Source of the DNA: DUAL01 sp964478325
GTDB lineage: Bacteria; Bacteroidota; Bacteroidia; Flavobacteriales; BACL11
Direction of reading: 5' to 3'
NCBI GenBank assembly: GCA_964478325.1
Contig: CAYZIA010000024.1
Span: 1-17,624 of the forward strand
Length of the DNA: 17,624 bases
The position numbers were made by a program, and so were the translations under genes. Below the pieces are notes generated by a model. That model was given only the letters and a program-made list of their open reading frames with translations. It was not told the DNA's origin and did no database searches. This document shows positions 13,002-17,624 of the stretch, one piece after another (the first letter of the stretch is position 1; each line of letters starts with the position of its first letter).

Positions 13002-14759
13002 TTGAATATTATCCAACTTCTTCCAGAACATGTGGTAAATCAAATTGCAGCCGGTGAGGTTATTTCTCGTCCAGCTTCTGCCGTAAAAGAAATGTTGGAG
13101 AATGCACTAGATTCTGGAGCCACAAATATCAAATTGTATGTAAAAGATGTTGGAAAAACACTTTTGCAAGTTGTAGATAATGGTTGTGGAATGAACTCTA
13201 CAGATGCTCGAATGAGTTTTGAGCGACATGCTACCTCAAAAATAAATAAAGCGAATGATTTGTTTTCTATAAAAAGTATGGGATTTAGAGGAGAAGCCAT
13301 GGCATCTATGGCGGCAATAGCACATATTGAACTAAAAAGCAAAAAAACCGAACAAGAACTTGGAACGCATATTATTATTGAGGGAGGAAAGGTAAAGAAA
13401 CAGGAAGATTGTTCCTGTGCAGATGGTACTTCCATCTCTATCAAGAATTTGTTTTACAATGTACCAGCTCGTAGAAATTTCTTAAAATCGGATAAGGTTG
13501 AAACAAGGCATATAATTGAACAATTTCGTCGAATTGCCTTAGCAAACTCTGATATTAGTATGAGCATGTTCTTAGATGGTGTAGAATATCTTCATTTAGA
13601 AGAATCTAATCTAAGACAAAGAATTGTAAATGTAATAGGTATGAAAAGTAACCAAAAATTAGTACCAATTAAAGAGGAAACAACCTTAGTAAATCTAGGT
13701 GGATTTATAGGAAAACCAGAATTTTGCAAACGAACTAGAGGAGAACAATACTTTTTTGTAAACAACCGATTTATCAAAAGTGTTTATTTGCATCATGCAG
13801 TAAAAAAAGCCTATCTAGATTTAATTCCTGATAATTATTTTCCTTCCTATTTTTTGTGTCTGGATATTAACCCAAAATTGATTGATATTAATATTCATCC
13901 AACAAAAACTGAAATAAAATTTGAAGATGAAAAATCAATTTATGCTATTATTCGTTCAGCTGTAAAGCATTCTTTGGGAAAATATAATGTAGCACCCACA
14001 ATCAACTTTAATCAGGAAACTTCTTTTGATATTTTACCCGAGAAAGGAAAAGTATATAAGCAGCCAATAGTAAAGATTGATAAAAATTTCAATCCTTTTA
14101 AGAAAGAAAAGCCTACTGAGATCTTTTCTTGGGGGGATATGGTGGAGGAAAAAGAAACCACAAGTCAGCAAGATCTAGCAGTGAAATGGAAAAGTGAATT
14201 AGACAATAAAAAGCTTGTCCAAATTGCAAATCAGTTTATTGTTTTTGAGGGAGAAAATGGTTTGAATATTCTACATCAACATAGGGCACATCAAAGAGTA
14301 CTTTTTGAATATTACCAAAAAGTATTTGAGAATAGAAAAAAAGAATCTCAGAAATTAGCTTTTACCCAGAACCTTTCTTTCTCGAATACAGACTTTGCTT
14401 TAGTAAAACAAATGAAAGAAGCATTACACAATCTAGGCCTTAGATTTAATCTAAAAAAAGAGAATCAAATAGAAATAACTGCTATCCCAACAGAATGTAA
14501 AAATGAAAATTTAGAAGACATCTTTGATGAAATCTTACAGCAAGAGAAAAATGATGAAAAATTAAAAGTCTCAACACAAGATAAAATGGCAAAAGTTATA
14601 GCAAAAAGTTTATCTATAAAATCTGGAAAAAAATTAGAAACGCAAGAAATAAGTTTACTTGTAAATAATTTATTTTCTTGTAATTTACCAACTATTTGTC
14701 CTAATGGAAATCCTACTATTATTAATCTATCTTTTGATGATATCTCAAAACATTTTTAA
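13002..14759 (+). CDS. mutL: DNA mismatch repair protein MutL
   Basis: A 585-residue mismatch-repair ATPase that links MutS recognition to strand removal. The N-terminal GHKL ATPase motifs are complete: EMLENALDSGA (E30, N34), VVDNGCGM (D59), FERHATSKI, SMGFRGEAMASM (92-103) and GTSISIKNLFYNVPARRNFL (142-161), followed by the transducer domain to about 335. A linker of about 60 residues leads to the C-terminal dimerisation domain (about 400-585). The endonuclease motif DQHAxxExxxxE is altered to HQHRAHQRVLFE (425-436), losing the Asp and first Glu, and the CPHGRP-type motif reads CPNGNP (566-571); so MutL's own nicking activity is doubtful. The start is TTG at 13002: it gives the standard MutL N-terminus (NIIQLLPEHVVNQIAAGEV) and there is no nearby ATG. 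The stop abuts the next gene's ATG. Confidence 0.93.
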   Translation: MNIIQLLPEHVVNQIAAGEVISRPASAVKEMLENALDSGATNIKLYVKDVGKTLLQVVDNGCGMNSTDARMSFERHATSKINKANDLFSIKSMGFRGEAMASMAAIAHIELKSKKTEQELGTHIIIEGGKVKKQEDCSCADGTSISIKNLFYNVPARRNFLKSDKVETRHIIEQFRRIALANSDISMSMFLDGVEYLHLEESNLRQRIVNVIGMKSNQKLVPIKEETTLVNLGGFIGKPEFCKRTRGEQYFFVNNRFIKSVYLHHAVKKAYLDLIPDNYFPSYFLCLDINPKLIDINIHPTKTEIKFEDEKSIYAIIRSAVKHSLGKYNVAPTINFNQETSFDILPEKGKVYKQPIVKIDKNFNPFKKEKPTEIFSWGDMVEEKETTSQQDLAVKWKSELDNKKLVQIANQFIVFEGENGLNILHQHRAHQRVLFEYYQKVFENRKKESQKLAFTQNLSFSNTDFALVKQMKEALHNLGLRFNLKKENQIEITAIPTECKNENLEDIFDEILQQEKNDEKLKVSTQDKMAKVIAKSLSIKSGKKLETQEISLLVNNLFSCNLPTICPNGNPTIINLSFDDISKHF

Positions 14760-15500
14760 ATGAATTATAGACCAAGTAGTTTTAGTCATTTGCCAGAAGT
14801 TGTAAAAAACCTTCTAATTATTAATGGATTGTTCTTTTTAGCAACCATGACGTTGGATGGTATGGGTTTTGACATGTATCATCTTTTTGGGCTTCACCAA
14901 TTTCAATCAGATGATTTTATGCCTCATCAATTGGTTACTCATATTTTTATGCATGGAAACCTAACTCATCTTATTTTTAACATGTTTGCCCTTTGGATGT
15001 TTGGAAAAGTACTGGAAAATGTGTGGGGAGGAAAGAAATTTCTTATTTATTACATGATTACAGGATTAGGCGCAGCAATTATTCATTTGGGAGTTAGTCA
15101 ATATGAAATTATGAGCTTACAAGCACAAATCTCAACAACCGACCTTAGTCGTTTGTTGGATGATGGAAAATATATTTTAGCAAATAACCAAAATTATACC
15201 AACCCAATTATGGGTAAGTTAAATTTGTTAATTCACACCCCAACAGTTGGAGCTTCTGGGGCTGTTTTTGGTGTATTACTGGCTTTTGGAATGCTTTTTC
15301 CAAACGCGCTTTTATATATTTATTTCGCAATCCCTATCAAGGCAAAGTATTTTGTGATTCTTTATGGTATTTTAGAATTATATGCTGGAATTAGTAATAA
15401 TCCTGCCGACAATGTCGCGCATTTTGCACATTTAGGAGGAATGATCTTTGGTTTCTTACTTATTAAATATTGGAAAAAAAACTCAAATACTTTTTACTAA
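14760..15500 (+). CDS. Rhomboid-family intramembrane serine protease (first copy)
   Basis: A 246-residue polytopic inner-membrane protein of the rhomboid (S54) family, which cuts substrates within the membrane. The catalytic pair is visible: S166 in VGASGAVFG and H224 in HFAHLGG. The conserved HGNLTHLIFNMFALW segment (65-79) carries H70 and the oxyanion-hole N74. About six membrane helices can be placed, with an extra hydrophilic loop of some 45 residues (about 115-158) before the serine helix. The substrate is unknown. The ATG begins at the base after the mutL stop, with no spacer, so translation is probably coupled. A second rhomboid follows at once. Confidence 0.88.
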   Translation: MNYRPSSFSHLPEVVKNLLIINGLFFLATMTLDGMGFDMYHLFGLHQFQSDDFMPHQLVTHIFMHGNLTHLIFNMFALWMFGKVLENVWGGKKFLIYYMITGLGAAIIHLGVSQYEIMSLQAQISTTDLSRLLDDGKYILANNQNYTNPIMGKLNLLIHTPTVGASGAVFGVLLAFGMLFPNALLYIYFAIPIKAKYFVILYGILELYAGISNNPADNVAHFAHLGGMIFGFLLIKYWKKNSNTFY

Positions 15501-16379
15501 ATGAATAGTGTAATTGAAGATATTAAAAAAAAATTCAGTAATGGGAATTCGCTTACTAAACTCATTTATATTAATGTTGGTGTTTTTCTGTTGGTACAAT
15601 CTCTTTATGTTTTTTCTTTTCTTTTTAGCCTTCCACTTCTAACAATTACAGATTATTTTTCTCTTCCAGCCAATACATCTATTTTGGCAAAGAAACCTTG
15701 GAGTATAATTACATATATGTTTCTGCACAAAGGATTTACGCATCTACTTTTGAATATGCTTTGGCTTTATTTTGGAGGTAAAATCTTCCTTTCTTTTTTT
15801 GATAATAAAAAACTAACTAGCACTTATGTGCTTGGAGGTATAAGCGGAGCAATGCTATTTATTATATCCTTTAATCTATTTCCCGCATTTGAAAACTCTT
15901 TACCAAATGCTATGGCTCTTGGGGCATCAGCATCTGTACTAGCCATTATTATGGCAATCTCCACAAAATCTCCCAATTATATTATTCGTTTATTTCTTAT
16001 CGGAAATGTAAAACTGAAACATATTGCTGTTTTTAGTATTGCTTTGGATATCTTGAGTATTCCACAAGGAAATGCTGGTGGGCATATTGCTCATTTGGGA
16101 GGTGCTTTTTTTGGCTATTTGTATGTAAAACAATTAAATGGCGGAAATGATATGGCTCGTGGATTTAATAAAATAATGGATTATTTAACTTCAATGCTTA
16201 GAAATACTCCTAAATTAAAAAAAGCCTATAGTAGAAAAAAATCGGATCAAGATTTTAGAAAGGAGAAGATCCAAGAGCAAGCTAAAATTGATAAGATCTT
16301 AGATAAAATTGCAAAATCTGGATATGAGGGGCTTACAAAACAGGAAAAAGATATTTTATTTAAAGCAAGTAAAAAGTAA
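15501..16379 (+). CDS. Rhomboid-family intramembrane protease (second copy) with C-terminal DUF6576-like tail
   Basis: A 292-residue membrane protein. The rhomboid core (about 20-212) has FLHKGFTHLLLNMLWLY (75-91, with H76, H81 and N85), the serine motif GASAS (S143), where the usual GxSG glycine is Ala, and GGHIAHLGG with the likely catalytic H198. The Ser-His pair therefore seems intact, but the residue after the serine is not the usual Gly. The tail (about 213-292) is basic, then ends with a short helical segment, IDKILDKIAKSGYEGLTKQEKDIL, that I recognise as the DUF6576-type end found on rhomboids of this group. It starts at the base after the previous stop, and 3 bp separate it from the next gene. 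It is probably a divergent partner of the first rhomboid rather than a recent copy, since the two share only motifs. Confidence 0.85.
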   Translation: MNSVIEDIKKKFSNGNSLTKLIYINVGVFLLVQSLYVFSFLFSLPLLTITDYFSLPANTSILAKKPWSIITYMFLHKGFTHLLLNMLWLYFGGKIFLSFFDNKKLTSTYVLGGISGAMLFIISFNLFPAFENSLPNAMALGASASVLAIIMAISTKSPNYIIRLFLIGNVKLKHIAVFSIALDILSIPQGNAGGHIAHLGGAFFGYLYVKQLNGGNDMARGFNKIMDYLTSMLRNTPKLKKAYSRKKSDQDFRKEKIQEQAKIDKILDKIAKSGYEGLTKQEKDILFKASKK

Positions 16380-16382
16380 AAT

Positions 16383-17438
16383 TTGAGGAATCTATCTTTC
16401 ATAAATAAAATTCTTTTTCTAATAAACTCTTTCTTTTTAATTGGGCAGATTTTATCTTATTTAGCTCCATTTGTTAGTCCTAATATTTTTTGGTTAATTG
16501 CTTTCTTCGGACTTCTTTTCCCTGTTTTTTTTATTTTAAATCTCCTTTTCCTTTCCTATTGGTTTATAGGAATGAAAAAGCCTTTTTGGGCAAACCTGAT
16601 AGTACTTTTAATTGGAATGAGTTCTATTAATACATTTGTAGGAAATACGAAAAGTGAAGTAATAGATTCAAAAAATAATATAAGTATTATGAGTTATAAT
16701 GTACGGCTTTTCAATGCCTACAATTGGATAAAAGAAGAAGGTGTAAAAGAAGAAATATTTCATTTATTTACTAAAATCAATACCGATATTCTCTGCATTC
16801 AGGAATTCTATGCGCCAAAACAGTTGCCAAAATTAGATTATTCCTTTCAGCATATTGGTTTACAAAATAAAAAGAGTCAGTGGCATATGGCAATTTACAG
16901 CAAGTTTCCTCAAATTAAAAAAGGTACGGTAAGTATAAAAGGAGAACGAATGAATAACACTTGTATTTTCTCAGATATGATTATTAAAAATGATACCATG
17001 AGAGTTTATAATATTCATTTAGCTTCTAATTGGTTCGATAAAAGTGATTTGGCTTTTATGAAGAATCCTGAAATAAGTAAAGAAGCAATAAAAAAGGGAG
17101 TATTTGGGATTGTAAAAAGATTAAAAAGGTCATTTCAGAAACGAGCCACACAAGTAGAAGTAATAAAAAATCATATGAACAATGCTCCCTATCCTATTTT
17201 AGTTTGTGGCGATTTTAATGATACGCCAAACTCCTTTGCTTACTATAAAATTGCAAAAGGTTTGAAAGACTCTTTTTTAGAAAAAGGCAATGGAATTGGT
17301 AGTACTTTTTTTGGTAAAATTCCTTTTTTACGAATTGACTATATTCTACATAGCCCTAAATTTAAAACAACTACTTTTACCACACATCAGCAAGAGCTAT
17401 CAGATCATAAAGCAATAGAAAGTAGTTTTGGATTTTAA
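16383..17438 (+). CDS. Membrane-anchored endonuclease/exonuclease/phosphatase (EEP) family protein
   Basis: A 351-residue protein with three hydrophobic helices at the N-terminus (about 8-30, 36-62 and 67-87) and a soluble EEP domain (about 100-350). The metal and catalytic residues of the fold are all visible: SYNVR (N106), IQE (E141), H212 in YNIHLAS, GDFND (D277, N279), RIDYIL (D319) and SDH (D341, H342). An odd number of helices may place the catalytic domain on the periplasmic side. EEP enzymes cut phosphodiester or phosphomonoester bonds in nucleic acids, inositol phosphates or lipids; the substrate cannot be chosen here. The start is TTG at 16383, 3 bp after the rhomboid stop; the next ATG (codon 64) would remove two helices. 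Last gene of the mutL operon, ending 4 bp from the tRNA-Leu gene on the other strand. Confidence 0.85.
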   Translation: MRNLSFINKILFLINSFFLIGQILSYLAPFVSPNIFWLIAFFGLLFPVFFILNLLFLSYWFIGMKKPFWANLIVLLIGMSSINTFVGNTKSEVIDSKNNISIMSYNVRLFNAYNWIKEEGVKEEIFHLFTKINTDILCIQEFYAPKQLPKLDYSFQHIGLQNKKSQWHMAIYSKFPQIKKGTVSIKGERMNNTCIFSDMIIKNDTMRVYNIHLASNWFDKSDLAFMKNPEISKEAIKKGVFGIVKRLKRSFQKRATQVEVIKNHMNNAPYPILVCGDFNDTPNSFAYYKIAKGLKDSFLEKGNGIGSTFFGKIPFLRIDYILHSPKFKTTTFTTHQQELSDHKAIESSFGF

Positions 17439-17442
17439 AAAG

Positions 17443-17526
17443 TGCCCAGAGCGGGAGTCGAACCCGCACACTCATAAGAGCACATGGCCCTCAACCATGC
17501 CTGTCTACCAATTTCAGCACCTGGGC
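17443..17526 (-). tRNA. tRNA-Leu (anticodon GAG)
   Basis: 84 nt. The acceptor stem GCCCAGG pairs with TCTGGGC (last pair G-U) and A73 is the expected leucine discriminator. Anticodon arm 17483-17499 has a 5-bp stem (CATGG/CCATG) and loop TTGAGGG; anticodon GAG is at 17492-17490. A long variable arm (TGTGCTCTTATGAGTG region) marks a class II tRNA, and the T arm has GCGGGTTCGACTCCCGC. The 3' CCA is not encoded. It reads CUC/CUU codons. A terminator on its upstream side separates it from tRNA-Lys, so it should have its own promoter. Confidence 0.95.
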
Positions 17527-17544
17527 AAGATGCATTTTAGAATA

Positions 17545-17570
17545 AAAAATCCCGCAAAAACGGGACTTTT
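17545..17570 (-). terminator. Intrinsic terminator after tRNA-Lys
   Basis: Minus strand AAAAGTCCCG, loop TTTTTG, then CGGGATTTTTTATT: a G+C-rich core stem (TCCCG/CGGGA) extended by A-T pairs and followed by a T run. It starts 1-2 bp past the tRNA-Lys 3' end. The symmetric A and T flanks mean it could also work for plus-strand transcripts that read through tRNA-Leu. Confidence 0.8.
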
Positions 17571-17571
17571 G

Positions 17572-17624
17572 TGACCTGACTGGGGCTCGAACCCAGGACC
17601 CTCTCCTTAAAAGGGAGATGCTCT
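17572..17624 (-). tRNA. tRNA-Lys (anticodon UUU), partial
   Basis: The 3' part of a tRNA that runs off the right end of the window. Visible are the 3' acceptor strand TCAGGTC with A73 (no CCA encoded), T arm CTGGG/CCCAG with loop TTCGAGC, and the anticodon arm TCTCC/GGAGA with loop CTTTTAA, anticodon TTT at 17611-17609. The final AGAG belongs to the D arm. The T arm and anticodon arm are as expected for tRNA-Lys in this phylum. Confidence 0.92.

Noticed and set aside
13040..13777. Minus-strand open frames within mutL
   Set aside because: Shadows of the conserved MutL ATPase region; no start context or family match.
16383..17438. EEP protein as a DNA repair nuclease paired with MutL
   Set aside because: Three N-terminal membrane helices argue for action at or beyond the membrane; sharing an operon with mutL is not enough to claim repair function.
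1..17624. CRISPR array, insertion sequence, prophage or integrated element
   Set aside because: No regularly spaced repeats, transposase or integrase genes, or target-site duplications seen. The tRNA genes at the right end have no integrase or repeated tRNA 3' end inside the window.

Overview
This window looks like a core chromosomal segment of a Bacteroidota bacterium, most likely from the order Flavobacteriales. The evidence is: strongly AT-rich DNA; almost no Shine-Dalgarno sequences; promoter -7 elements of the Bacteroidota form TAnnTTTG in all three divergent intergenic regions; TonB-dependent receptor and CarboxypepD_reg-like proteins; a bacillithiol gene (bshA); and gene neighbourhoods typical of the group. 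The neighbourhoods are zapA next to a 6S-like RNA, a GH3/serine-hydrolase fusion with bshA, and mutL with two rhomboids and an EEP-family protein. A run of 10 Ns (560-569) marks an assembly gap. No phage, transposon, CRISPR array or defence island is visible.

Layout. Positions 1-208 (minus strand) hold a probable 6S RNA, preceded by zapA (209-493) and a small coiled-coil gene (509-799); these are transcribed leftward. Divergent from them, 909-2609 (+) encodes an exported M23 (LytM-type) peptidase. It converges on a lone arsenate-reductase-type low-molecular-weight phosphatase gene (2651-3121, minus). From 3240 to 8019 (+) runs a tight string: an exported CarboxypepD_reg-like protein, a TonB-dependent receptor, rlmD, and two tiny single-pass membrane proteins not usually found by gene callers. 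The last of these overlaps the end of coaE, which lies on the minus strand.

The minus-strand operon 12636-8008 encodes an exported two-catalytic-domain enzyme (GH3 beta-N-acetylhexosaminidase plus class C beta-lactamase/PBP-like serine hydrolase), bshA (first step of bacillithiol synthesis) and coaE (last step of CoA synthesis), with overlapping gene ends. Divergent from it, a near-perfect Bacteroidota promoter drives 12751-17438 (+): a small basic membrane protein, mutL, two rhomboid-family membrane proteins and a membrane-anchored EEP-family hydrolase, with 0-11 bp between genes. The right end carries tRNA-Leu(GAG), a clear intrinsic terminator, and a partial tRNA-Lys(UUU), all on the minus strand.

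The content is mainly housekeeping: cell division, envelope and peptidoglycan turnover, low-molecular-weight thiol and CoA metabolism, rRNA modification and mismatch repair. The points most worth a second look are the MutL whose endonuclease motifs are partly decayed, the apparently leaderless promoter before 12751, the hairpin that overlaps the promoter before 3240, the two small ORFs at 7744-8019, the 6S RNA candidate, and the 4-bp gap between the convergent EEP gene and tRNA-Leu. I did not find convincing evidence of a new multi-gene system.
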